Source: an uncultured Chthoniobacterales bacterium (lineage in GTDB: Bacteria; Verrucomicrobiota; Verrucomicrobiia; Chthoniobacterales; CALDSX01). From it: a stretch of 46,725 bases of DNA. The stretch lies in the NCBI GenBank assembly GCA_937924445.1, contig CALDSX010000109.1, forward strand, positions 1-46,725, in the 5' to 3' direction. This document shows positions 26,137 to 34,796 of the stretch, one piece after another (position 1 is the stretch's first letter; every line of letters begins with the position of its first letter). The notes below the pieces were generated by a model. That model did no database searches. It was given only the letters and a program-made list of their open reading frames with translations, and was not told the DNA's origin. The position numbers and the translations under genes are program-made.

Positions 26137-26822
26137 ACTCTGGCGCTCTCTGCCTGTTTGATATCGACGGCACCATTCTCACCTCCGGCGGGGCAGGTGA
26201 AGAGGCTCTGCGCAAAGCGGTGCGCGACTTTGCGGGTTGCGACGATAACCTTGCTGGAGTTGAGATCTCAGGGCGAACCGACAAATTCATCGCGATGCAG
26301 ATTTGTCGGCGTCACGGACGAATGGCCTCGCCGGAAAACATCACCGCTTTCATCAATTCCTATCTTGAGCATCTCGAGTCTTTGTTGCCCCTTAAAAAGG
26401 GGCGTCTTCTGCCCGGTATCCCTGGACTGCTTGCCGCATTGAAACAGAGACGGCATGTAGCCCTGGGATTGTTAACAGGCAACGTGGCCAAGGGTGCGCA
26501 TCTCAAACTCTCTCATTATGGTGTGTGGGATTATTTCGAGTTTGGCGCCTTTTCTGACGACTCCCACGACCGCAACGAACTGGGGCATTACGCCGTGGCA
26601 CGTGCCACGGCTCTGCATGGGAAGGGGTTTGATCCAACGCGGACTTTCGTTATTGGCGATACACCTCATGATGTTGCCTGCGGTAAAGCAATCGGGGCGA
26701 AGACGGTGGTGGTGGCCACAGGAAGTCATTCACGTGAAGAGCTGGCAGACTGCAACCCAGACTTTCTTTTTGACGACCTCTCGGATGTCCCGGCGGTTCT
26801 TGCCGCGCTTGGAATTTCGTGA
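26133..26822 (+). CDS. HAD-family hydrolase (phosphatase-like)
   Basis: A 229-residue HAD-superfamily hydrolase, probably a phosphoglycolate-phosphatase-like enzyme. Motif I is LFDIDGTIL (nucleophile Asp10, acid Asp12), motif II LGLLTGNV, and motif IV VIGDTPHDVACGKAIGAKTV. The helical cap lies between about residues 18 and 85. ATG 26133 overlaps the infC stop as ATGA and so the pair is translationally coupled. It is 2 bases from the exporter gene that follows. The substrate cannot be read from sequence. Confidence 0.88.
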   Translation: MNSGALCLFDIDGTILTSGGAGEEALRKAVRDFAGCDDNLAGVEISGRTDKFIAMQICRRHGRMASPENITAFINSYLEHLESLLPLKKGRLLPGIPGLLAALKQRRHVALGLLTGNVAKGAHLKLSHYGVWDYFEFGAFSDDSHDRNELGHYAVARATALHGKGFDPTRTFVIGDTPHDVACGKAIGAKTVVVATGSHSREELADCNPDFLFDDLSDVPAVLAALGIS

Positions 26823-26824
26823 CC

Positions 26825-28747
26825 ATGCCAGACAAGCGTAAGAGAAAGAGAAACACGAGGGCACAAGCGAGGGGGCGCCTGACCAAAAAACAAATCAAAG
26901 CCGAACTGTCAAACGCCGGTTTCTTCAAGCTGCTGAGGGCGAGTTGGAAACCTTACTTCCAGCTATTCGATTACATGAAGCCCTACAAATGGCGCTTTTT
27001 TATGGGACTCGGCTTTGGCGCCCTGGCGGGCTCGGTGAACGGCGTGTTACCAATGGTCATGCACTATGTGGCCTCGAATATCTTCCCGGATGCCGGGGCA
27101 AAAAACATGGTCGCCGCCGCGCATGAGGGGTCAGGACCCGGGATCGGGGCGTTCATTCTGCCCTGCCTGGCCATTCCAGCTGCAATGCTTTTGCGCGGGT
27201 TGTTTTCTTACCTCAATGCCTACTACCTCGCATGGGTAGGGCTCAAAGCCTTGAACGATATCCGTCGGGATTTGTTCCAAAAACTCATGCAACAGAGCCT
27301 TGCATTCTTCAACCAACAGAGGGCTGGTATGATGGTGTCAAGGGTCATGATCCAATCACGCATGGCACAGCAGGCTCTAACGACGCTCAGTTCAGATTTG
27401 ATCAAGCAACCCGTTAACATCCTCGTGGGCATCTCAACATTGATCTATCTCGACTGGAAATTCACCATTATCTCTTTAGTACTTTTTCCGCTATGCCTGG
27501 TGCCCATGGCTGTTTACGGAAAAAAAGTCCGCTCCTCCGGCCGAAAAGAGGAAGAAGAAGCCGGCATGATGGCCGTTATTTTAACAGAATCGCTTCAAGG
27601 TGTGCGGGTGGTGAAATCTTTCGCCAGAGAACAGTTTGAAGTGGAACGCTTTAATTGTGCGAACCGTGCGCAGTTCCAGAATGCAATGCGCGTTCGCAAA
27701 AGTATGGAAATCGTCGGACCTCTCGTTGAGGTGGTGGCTGCTCTCGGAGCGGGCGCGGCGCTGCTCTACGTGTTCTTTAGCGGTCTGCCGGTGGCGCTTT
27801 TTATGGCTTTGCTCACAGGATTATTCCTGCTCTACGATCCTATTAAGACTCTGAGCAGGCTGCATATTCTCATGCAGAAATGCCTCGCTGCCACAGTCGA
27901 TATCTTTGATCTGATGGAGACAGAGCCAGATGTAAATGATGCTCCTAACGCACTTCCATTACGCGCCGGCAAAGGAGCCATCCGACTGGAAAACGTCTCC
28001 TTCACCTACCCGCGAACTGCCAAACCGGCTCTTAATGAGGTCAATCTGGATATTGAGGGTGGCCGCTATTATGCGCTTGTTGGATCAAGCGGTGCAGGCA
28101 AAAGCACACTCCTCTCGTTGATCCTGCGTTTTTACGACCCACAAAGTGGGAGGATCTTGATTGACGGAATGGATATCCGGCTTGTCACACAACAATCTTT
28201 GCGGGCCCAGATTGGCGTCGTCACCCAAGACACGTTCCTCTTCCACGACACCATCCGCAACAATATTCGCTATGGGCGACTCGATGCCACCGACGAAGAA
28301 ATCGAAGAGGCGGCTCGTCAGGCCTACGCGCATGACTTTATCCTTGCCCAAAGTCAGGGCTACGAAACCATCGTCGGCGACAAAGGTTGCATGCTCTCGG
28401 GTGGCCAACAGCAGCGCCTTGCGATCGCACGGGCGTTGCTCAAAAACGCTCCAGTTCTCTTACTCGACGAAGCGATGTCGGCCTTGGATTCTGAATCGGA
28501 ACAAATTGTCCAGGCCGCACTCGAACGCCTCTCACAGGGCCGCACAGTAATTGCCATCGCCCACAGACTCTCAACCATCCTCAAAGCCGATAAAATCGTT
28601 GTCATGGAGCAGGGCAAGATTCTCTCTATCGGACGGCACACAGAATTGCTCAATTCTTCACCCACCTACAAACGCCTTTACGAGTTACAGTTCCTGCACC
28701 CCGAGGAAACCGCTGGCGACGAAGGCAGGATCAGCGCTGCCGCTTAA
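26825..28747 (+). CDS. MsbA-like ABC exporter
   Basis: A 640-residue half-size ABC exporter with its membrane and ATPase domains in one chain, of the MsbA/lipid flippase type. A Lys/Arg-rich N-terminal stretch of about 30 residues precedes the six-helix ABC_membrane domain. The ATPase domain has Walker A GSSGAGKST (about 420-428), Q-loop GVVTQDTFLFHDTIRNNI, signature LSGGQQQRLAIARALL and Walker B VLLLDEAMSALDSESE, all intact. The start may be GTG 26819 (which overlaps the HAD stop) or ATG 26825. It is followed by a PAP2 phosphatase gene, so lipid export or lipid A/undecaprenyl metabolism is likely; this is inferred from the neighbour. Confidence 0.88.
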   Translation: MPDKRKRKRNTRAQARGRLTKKQIKAELSNAGFFKLLRASWKPYFQLFDYMKPYKWRFFMGLGFGALAGSVNGVLPMVMHYVASNIFPDAGAKNMVAAAHEGSGPGIGAFILPCLAIPAAMLLRGLFSYLNAYYLAWVGLKALNDIRRDLFQKLMQQSLAFFNQQRAGMMVSRVMIQSRMAQQALTTLSSDLIKQPVNILVGISTLIYLDWKFTIISLVLFPLCLVPMAVYGKKVRSSGRKEEEEAGMMAVILTESLQGVRVVKSFAREQFEVERFNCANRAQFQNAMRVRKSMEIVGPLVEVVAALGAGAALLYVFFSGLPVALFMALLTGLFLLYDPIKTLSRLHILMQKCLAATVDIFDLMETEPDVNDAPNALPLRAGKGAIRLENVSFTYPRTAKPALNEVNLDIEGGRYYALVGSSGAGKSTLLSLILRFYDPQSGRILIDGMDIRLVTQQSLRAQIGVVTQDTFLFHDTIRNNIRYGRLDATDEEIEEAARQAYAHDFILAQSQGYETIVGDKGCMLSGGQQQRLAIARALLKNAPVLLLDEAMSALDSESEQIVQAALERLSQGRTVIAIAHRLSTILKADKIVVMEQGKILSIGRHTELLNSSPTYKRLYELQFLHPEETAGDEGRISAAA

Positions 28748-28771
28748 GTGTTTTTCACGACAAGCAATCCG

Positions 28772-30076
28772 ATGCGCATTTTGCTGCGAAATCTGGATCT
28801 GATCGGAGTAGTTCTTATCCTCGCTGCAGGAACTCTCATTTTTGTTGCGACAGATGCAGACCTCACCTGGACGGCCCCCTATTGCAATTCAGGAGAATGG
28901 GAGCGGGGAGATAAAGGAGCGTGGGCGGCTCTTTACCATTTCGGAACTTTACCCGCTCTCGCTGTCTGTGCCGGCGCGCTCTTGATTTTAATCGCCGGAT
29001 TTCGCAACGCCCAGATCGCGCGGCTTCGGCGCCCCGCACTTTTCCTCATTCTTCTCATGGCCATAGGCCCCGGCTTGCTGGCAAACGCTATTCTCAAAGA
29101 CAACTGGGGTCGACCGCGCCCTCGTGATGTGGTCGTTTTTGGCGGGCGCGAGAGTTTTGAAAAGGTTCTTAGTATTGACCCAAACTCTCAGGGCAAAAGT
29201 TTCCCCTGTGGCCATGCCACAATGGGATTTTTCTTTATCGGCGGCTATTATCTTTTCCATCGGCAGCGCAGAGTTCTCGCCTTTGGATTTTTTCTTTTTG
29301 GCCTCGCTTTTGGGGGTCTCATAGGTTGGGCGCGTGTCGTGCAAGGGGGGCATTTCCCTAGCGACGTTCTCTGGGCAGGAGGACTCACCTGGCTGACGGC
29401 CGCTCTTCTTGCCCGGGGCTTAAGGCCCGACGAACTGCCATCTGTCGATCCTCGGTTTCAAGCTGCAGGGTGGGGACGGTTGGCTGTAGCGGGTTTACTG
29501 ATTCCGGCGCTTCTCTTTTTTGCATTGCTCGCCACTCCGATCGAAACACGGCAGGAATGGGATCTCAGCGGGGCAACGGAGATCTCTCTACGGATTGAAA
29601 GTGCCGACATCTCGGTTCAACCCGGGAAAAAAACATCGCTCGTGTCGAGCACCAGTGGGTTTGGCCTGCCGGGCAGCGGGATTCGAACGTTACTTTCGTC
29701 CAACCCCTCTAACAATGACAACAAACACCGCAGATTGAGCCAGCGTCGCTCCGGAATAATGACTGAAATTTCTCAGCGCGCCCAACTCTTTTACGACCCA
29801 TCATCTGTTCGGCGGATCAAAATTACTATGCCCACCGGAAGCATGTTGCTCCGGCTGCCACTCAAGGAAGAGTCCGACATTTTGAGACGTTGGGAACTCG
29901 CACTCGGAAGAGGCTCCCTCCTGATAAACCACTCAGGGACAGCTTTTGACCTCGAAACCGACGGCGGAAAACTCTACGATAGCGAACCAGAAACCGAGAG
30001 GATTATTGTCCGCTCCGCGCTAGGCGGCATACGGTTCGACCCACCGCTGCGAGAGTTACCTAATGTTAGCCCCTGA
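28772..30076 (+). CDS. PAP2 phosphatase with C-terminal extension
   Basis: A 434-residue membrane phosphatase of the PAP2/LpxE type. The catalytic motifs are KDNWGRPRP, PCGHATMGF and RVVQGGHFPSDVLW (the K-x6-RP, SGH-like and SRxxxxxHxxxD motifs), set within about six membrane helices. From residue about 265 a soluble region of about 165 residues follows (ISLRIESADISVQPGKK, RIKITMPTGSMLLRLPL, IIVRSALGGIRFDPP) that resembles beta-rich DUF4097-like domains; this is unusual for the family. ATG 28772 is preferred to GTG 28748, since it puts the first helix close to the N-terminus. It probably dephosphorylates lipids handled by the preceding exporter. Confidence 0.8.
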   Translation: MRILLRNLDLIGVVLILAAGTLIFVATDADLTWTAPYCNSGEWERGDKGAWAALYHFGTLPALAVCAGALLILIAGFRNAQIARLRRPALFLILLMAIGPGLLANAILKDNWGRPRPRDVVVFGGRESFEKVLSIDPNSQGKSFPCGHATMGFFFIGGYYLFHRQRRVLAFGFFLFGLAFGGLIGWARVVQGGHFPSDVLWAGGLTWLTAALLARGLRPDELPSVDPRFQAAGWGRLAVAGLLIPALLFFALLATPIETRQEWDLSGATEISLRIESADISVQPGKKTSLVSSTSGFGLPGSGIRTLLSSNPSNNDNKHRRLSQRRSGIMTEISQRAQLFYDPSSVRRIKITMPTGSMLLRLPLKEESDILRRWELALGRGSLLINHSGTAFDLETDGGKLYDSEPETERIIVRSALGGIRFDPPLRELPNVSP

Positions 30077-30105
30077 AACGCCAAGGGCTGGCCATCTCCA
30101 ACAAC

Positions 30106-31671
30106 TCAGACGCTGGGCTTTGAAACTTCGTTTCGCTGACGCAGCGCCATTCCCCAAAAAAGAAAAGCCGTCACGGCGTAACTCACGGCAAACTCGGGGG
30201 CAGCCAGAAAGCCAAACTTCACTTTAAGTCCTTGGGTGTCGAGTTCCCAGGCATGAATCAAACCGACGGCTGAAAGAACGGCGGCGATGGCGGCGCAGAC
30301 AGCTGCCTTCCCGAAACGTCGTTCCACAATAAACACCATGATGGCGGCCAGCAGTGTTGACGAAAGAAGAAAGCCCTGGTTCAGCGCAAACACACCGTTG
30401 ATAAACAGTGAGTTGCCGAATCTCGGAGCGAGTTCAGAAAGTGTCACATCCGCAGCTTTGGCCGTCGCTTCGACAATGAGCAAAGCCCATGCCCCAAGCG
30501 CGGGAATGAGACCGAACGCCACCGCGAGAGCGTGGTTGCGCGGAATTTCCTGGAAGGCTTGCGCGGTGATGATAATTCCGATCCATAGAAGAATGCCTAG
30601 CGTCGCTTCTAGAGGAACAACATAGAGGAGAGCTAGCACACCTCCAAAAACACAAAGGAGCGTGATAACAAAGCCATTCACAATTGAGTAGCCTACGCGG
30701 GCCCCCATCGCCTTCCAACCAGGGTGTCCAATGTAAATAGTCGTAGGAAAAGCGCTACCAAAACACGCGGCAGCGATTGTGCCAAAACCATTGGCTAATA
30801 ACGAAGACCGCGTGGAAAAACGATCACCGGACGCTTCCGCACTCTCCAAATTCTGCAACGAACCGATCACGTTAAGGAGCCCCATCGGAACGATGATAGG
30901 GAGAAACCCCCAGGCGCGGGGATCCCCAAACAACGCCATAATCTCGCCAAAAACTGGCAGGGGCAGAAAAATACCCAGCGAAGGTCCGGACGGGGGTGGG
31001 GCAAACGAAGGGAGTCCCGCCCACTTGCAACCCCAAGCGGTCACCGTGCCTACCGCAACCGCAATCAGCCCGCCTGGCAACCCAAACGGAAAACGCACTT
31101 TGGCTCCGTAAGCCACAAGAATAATGAAAACCGGCACCAGCGCGATGGCAGGCGACGCAAAGATTTGAAGAACAAAACCCATCGAAATAAAAGTCATCGC
31201 AATTCCGGCAAGTGCACTGAGAAGTGCGGCTCGGGGGGTGTGACGCCGAAACCAATCACCAATGAAAGCTCCCGCAATTTCAATAATACCACTGCCAAGA
31301 CAGGCGAAGAGCCCGATCCGCCAAGCAAAGTCGGCATCTTTCGTAACCTGATATACCGGCCCAATTACCGCAAAAACATAGGCAACAAGGCTGGGAGTGT
31401 TTATGCCATAAGGGAGAGCCGTCACATCGGTCCGGTTCTCACGACGCGCAAGTCGCATGGCTTGCCATGCGTAAAACACATTACCCGCCAAAATCGAAAT
31501 CGCCGCTCCGGGCAAGATCCGCCCAACTATCAGCTCAGAGGAGAACCCGCACACCGCACCACCAAGCACGACAATGAGCATGACCTGGAAAAGGTTATCT
31601 ATGAACAAACCAAAAAAACCATCGATATCCCCTTTAACGAACCACCTCCGCTTGTCTGGCGAGTTCATCAC
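30106..31671 (-). CDS. NCS2/AzgA-like purine permease
   Basis: A 521-residue membrane transporter of the NCS2 family (xanthine, uracil, hypoxanthine or adenine permeases). About twelve to fourteen hydrophobic segments are present. Family signatures are DVTALPYGINTPSLVAYVF, SALAGIAMTFISMGF, VIGSLQNLESAEASGDRFST and SAFPTTIYIGHPGWKAMG. The last two regions, with their E and proline/glycine-rich loop, correspond to the substrate-binding helices. It lies 18 bases after the radical SAM gene on the same strand and could be cotranscribed with it, though no purine pathway gene is nearby. It converges with the PAP2 gene with a 29-base gap. Confidence 0.87.
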   Translation of the reverse strand: MMNSPDKRRWFVKGDIDGFFGLFIDNLFQVMLIVVLGGAVCGFSSELIVGRILPGAAISILAGNVFYAWQAMRLARRENRTDVTALPYGINTPSLVAYVFAVIGPVYQVTKDADFAWRIGLFACLGSGIIEIAGAFIGDWFRRHTPRAALLSALAGIAMTFISMGFVLQIFASPAIALVPVFIILVAYGAKVRFPFGLPGGLIAVAVGTVTAWGCKWAGLPSFAPPPSGPSLGIFLPLPVFGEIMALFGDPRAWGFLPIIVPMGLLNVIGSLQNLESAEASGDRFSTRSSLLANGFGTIAAACFGSAFPTTIYIGHPGWKAMGARVGYSIVNGFVITLLCVFGGVLALLYVVPLEATLGILLWIGIIITAQAFQEIPRNHALAVAFGLIPALGAWALLIVEATAKAADVTLSELAPRFGNSLFINGVFALNQGFLLSSTLLAAIMVFIVERRFGKAAVCAAIAAVLSAVGLIHAWELDTQGLKVKFGFLAAPEFAVSYAVTAFLFWGMALRQRNEVSKPSV

Positions 31672-31689
31672 AATAGGAGTGCTTGACTC

Positions 31690-32994
31690 TCAGTTCATTT
31701 TGATCAATCCAGCCCGCTGATGCGGCAAGACAAACGGCGCAAACTCCGGCCAGAGGTCAAGAAATGAAGTCCCGCGTTTGGCATCGAGATCCCCAATGTA
31801 ATCGAGAAAGATCTTGAACTCTTCCTCAGAAACCGGCTGCAGGAGCATCCTCTCGAGAGCCTCGAATTTTTGCCGATGGCGGGATTGCCGTAGGCGCTCG
31901 AGATAGTCCAACTTCAGCGGCTCGGGAAGGTGGCGCGCCTGAAGAAAAGTTGGTTTAGTGATCACACACGTTCCAAACCCGGCGCCAAGCTTGAGCGAAT
32001 CGAAAAATTCTGCGATCTCATGAACATCGCCCGCATTTAGAATACCCGTGGAACAATTAACAGCAACTTCAATGTTGGCCATCTCCCGAGCCAAATGGAT
32101 GTTTGCAACAATAGCATCAAACTTTGATCCGTAGCGAATGTAATCATTCTTCGCGTGGAGATTATCTATCGAGACAAAAATTGTGACCTTCTTGAACACC
32201 GCGAGATAATCGGTAACGCGACGCGCACCCAACTTGAAAGCAGTCAGGTTTGAGTCGTAGGTCAGAGTGATGTGCGGTGCATGCCCTGCAACAATGACAC
32301 GCTCGAGGAAATCATAGTGCTTTTCGAGAAGGAACGGTTCACCGCCAGTAATGCGGATTTTTTTCACGTAGGGAAGTAGGCGAACAGTATCCTCAAGGAA
32401 ACGAATGTAAGCACTTTCATCCGCAAAAAGGTCGTGCCTGTCGGGAACCGTCATCTTGCGAAGCCAATATCCACCGCGAATTTTTTCGAGTTCCGCCATT
32501 CGGCTCGTCGAGTTGACCGGGGCACACATATAACAACGCAGGTTGCAGTTATTACCAAAAATCCTGAGCTTAAGCTCGAGGCAGCGTTCCCTCAAAGGCA
32601 AACGCCCGTCGAAGCGACGTGCGACGCGTGCTGCGGCGCGGAAAACCGGATGTTCCACTGGACGATCCCCAGAAATAAGCCTGCGGTTGGTCTGCTGTCG
32701 AACTGAAAGCATCCCGGCTTTTTCCATGGCGAGACACTTCCGACAGTAACGTTTGGTAACGTCAAGATTGCCAGATAACATTTCCTTCCGAATGCGCCGC
32801 ATCAGCGGGTGGTTGAGATGGGCAAGGGGTGTCATGTCTCCAACAGTGTGATCGAAAGGATGAGCACGACAACACAACCGCCACCGCCCTGCGTTATCGT
32901 TGTAAAGATGAGAGAAAGGCGCAGCGCAGAAGAAATCTCCCTCTCGGGGATTTGCAACGCGCTCAATAAGGCGGGCGACAGCTTTGCGATTCAT
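31690..32994 (-). CDS. Radical SAM protein, twitch/SPASM-like N-terminus
   Basis: A 434-residue radical SAM enzyme. The SAM-cluster motif is CNLRCYMC (C150, C154, C157), followed by a GGE motif in KIRITGGEPFLL. An extra Cys-rich segment precedes it: C23 in FCAAPFSHLY, C41-C42 in RWRLCC, and C84-x2-C87 in YCRKCLAME. This has the look of a SPASM/twitch auxiliary Fe-S domain placed N-terminally. The gene is divergent from the WbaP-like gene, whose open frame overlaps its 5' end by 11 bases. The substrate is not known; peptide or sugar modification in envelope biogenesis is possible. Confidence 0.83.
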   Translation of the reverse strand: MNRKAVARLIERVANPREGDFFCAAPFSHLYNDNAGRWRLCCRAHPFDHTVGDMTPLAHLNHPLMRRIRKEMLSGNLDVTKRYCRKCLAMEKAGMLSVRQQTNRRLISGDRPVEHPVFRAAARVARRFDGRLPLRERCLELKLRIFGNNCNLRCYMCAPVNSTSRMAELEKIRGGYWLRKMTVPDRHDLFADESAYIRFLEDTVRLLPYVKKIRITGGEPFLLEKHYDFLERVIVAGHAPHITLTYDSNLTAFKLGARRVTDYLAVFKKVTIFVSIDNLHAKNDYIRYGSKFDAIVANIHLAREMANIEVAVNCSTGILNAGDVHEIAEFFDSLKLGAGFGTCVITKPTFLQARHLPEPLKLDYLERLRQSRHRQKFEALERMLLQPVSEEEFKIFLDYIGDLDAKRGTSFLDLWPEFAPFVLPHQRAGLIKMN

Positions 32995-33139
32995 GAAGAA
33001 TGGAAAAAAGGTCTCACATCATTTCAAGAAAGCGAATGAAAATTCTCCGCCGATTATAAAACGCCCTGTTGCTATCGAAAAAAAAACGCGGAAGCTGGCC
33101 AGGGTTTCGGATAAGCTCTTTCTTTTTAGTTCAATTTGT

Positions 33140-34582
33140 ATGGTTTCGAATCGCACCCTAGGTCTTTTGCGACTGATCACGTTGATAAATGTTATTGGCG
33201 CGAGTGTGTTGTTTGCGGCGCTGTTTGTTCTGATGGATCTGTCAGGGCAGTTTGGCAGTGAACTTCGTGACCGTTATCCATGGTATTTGCTCGCGATAAT
33301 CGTCTCTTTGATGGTGGGGGGCGGTTCCCAAACACTCGATCCTTCGCGGACATTTTCGCTGCAGTTAGGGCGGATAAATGTCCTCCGGCAAACGCTCTGG
33401 CTCACTTTGAGCGTTACAATTGGCATCCTGCTTTTTCTCGTTGTAACAAAAGATCAAGGAGCGATTTCACGCCAGTTTCTTTTCATCTATCTGCTTCTTT
33501 TGCATCCGGTATTATTTCTCACGCAATGGTTTGCGCCGAAATATCTTGCGGGATTTGTCTTTGGCAAAGGGCGACAGGACCGTGCTCTGTTGATTGGATA
33601 CCCGGTTAGGCCTGAGTGCTTTGCAAACTGGCTTGCTCTGAAACGGGCGGTCGGCATCGAGGCAGTCGGGTTTCTCTCAACTCACGACAGGGCCACTTTG
33701 GAAAACCCATACAAGCAGGATGACCCCGGTAAGCTGAATCTTCCATGCCTCGGCAGTTTAGAAGACCTGGAGCGCTTTATTTGTGAAGGAAAAGTGACTC
33801 AAGCTATTATCGCCGACATCTTCGCTGTTGGAACAAGGGTCGACGCCTTGATTAAGATCTGCGAAGCTGCAGGTGTCCGGGTGATCATTTATTGTGATTT
33901 TTCCCAACGACTCAGACGAAATCTCACGCAATTTCTTGATGACGGATTGCACTTTATCGCAACACGGGCAGAGCCATTGGAGAGCCCTTTCAACCGCGCG
34001 GTCAAGCGGCTGTTTGATTTGGCTTTTGCCCTAGTTGTTGTGCTGGTTGCTCTCGCGCCTCTTGCTTTGGTCGTCTTTATTATGCAACGCGTCCAGTCCA
34101 CTGGCCCGCTTTTTATCCAACAGGTTCGCTCCGGGTTAAATAATCAACAGTTTAAAATGCTCAAATTTCGAACCATGCATACTAATCATGACCAGGAAAC
34201 GTTGCAAGCAACTTCCGGCGACTCACGCATCTACCCTTTTGGACGTTTCCTGAGACGGTTTAGCCTTGATGAAATACCCCAGTTCATCAATGTGCTACGC
34301 GGCGAAATGAGCGTGGTCGGGCCACGACCGCATTTGCCTGAGCACAACAGGCAATTTGCAGAGGCTTATGAAGCCTACAACTTGCGCTCCTGGGTCAAAC
34401 CTGGCATCACAGGTCTTGCTCAAGTGCGCGGTCATCGCGGGCCGGTTTGTTCGCCCCAAGATGTGCGTCTCCGCGTTGAGTCTGACATCGAATATCTTGA
34501 AAACTGGCAGATTTTTCTCGACCTAGATATTGTACTGCTCACGGTAGCACAAATGCTATTTCCTCCATCCACAGCGGTCTGA
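33140..34582 (+). CDS. Undecaprenyl-phosphate sugar phosphotransferase, WbaP-like
   Basis: A 480-residue polyprenyl-glycosylphosphotransferase that starts exopolysaccharide or O-antigen synthesis by adding a sugar-phosphate to undecaprenyl phosphate. Four N-terminal helices and a CoA-binding-like middle domain precede the catalytic domain: KRLFDLAFALVVVLVALAP, FKMLKFRTMH, RFSLDEIPQFINVLRGEMSVVG, PRPHLP and VKPGITGLAQVRGH. The open frame reaches back to 32984 but overlaps the divergent gene. ATG 33140 gives a usual family length and places the first helix near the N-terminus. Other polysaccharide genes are not next to it; the glycosyltransferases at 9.1 and 13.3 kb are distant. Confidence 0.87.
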   Translation: MVSNRTLGLLRLITLINVIGASVLFAALFVLMDLSGQFGSELRDRYPWYLLAIIVSLMVGGGSQTLDPSRTFSLQLGRINVLRQTLWLTLSVTIGILLFLVVTKDQGAISRQFLFIYLLLLHPVLFLTQWFAPKYLAGFVFGKGRQDRALLIGYPVRPECFANWLALKRAVGIEAVGFLSTHDRATLENPYKQDDPGKLNLPCLGSLEDLERFICEGKVTQAIIADIFAVGTRVDALIKICEAAGVRVIIYCDFSQRLRRNLTQFLDDGLHFIATRAEPLESPFNRAVKRLFDLAFALVVVLVALAPLALVVFIMQRVQSTGPLFIQQVRSGLNNQQFKMLKFRTMHTNHDQETLQATSGDSRIYPFGRFLRRFSLDEIPQFINVLRGEMSVVGPRPHLPEHNRQFAEAYEAYNLRSWVKPGITGLAQVRGHRGPVCSPQDVRLRVESDIEYLENWQIFLDLDIVLLTVAQMLFPPSTAV

Positions 34583-34796
34583 CCATCTGGAACAAGGCGC
34601 TTTAAGCAAAACAGGTCAACATATTGTAAGATTCATGCCAATCAACCATTGACAGAACTAATCCCTTGTTGTTTATCCGTGGCTAATCCAGCACTGTTTG
34701 CACCCGGGTAGTTGGTGACGTCAATTTTTAGACCGCGCCATTCGGGATCAAAATTCAAGCAAACGTTGTTGAATTGATTCACCCTATATCTTTACG

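Noticed and set aside
34649-34677. Sigma-70 promoter TTGACA/TTTATC ahead of dnaN
   Set aside because: The -35 is perfect but the -10 matches only three of six positions, and the distance to the ATG is large. Left out as unproven.
34640-34700. oriC or DnaA box upstream of dnaN (ttatccgtg)
   Set aside because: One imperfect match to TTATCCACA is expected by chance; there is no cluster of boxes, no AT-rich unwinding region and no dnaA nearby.
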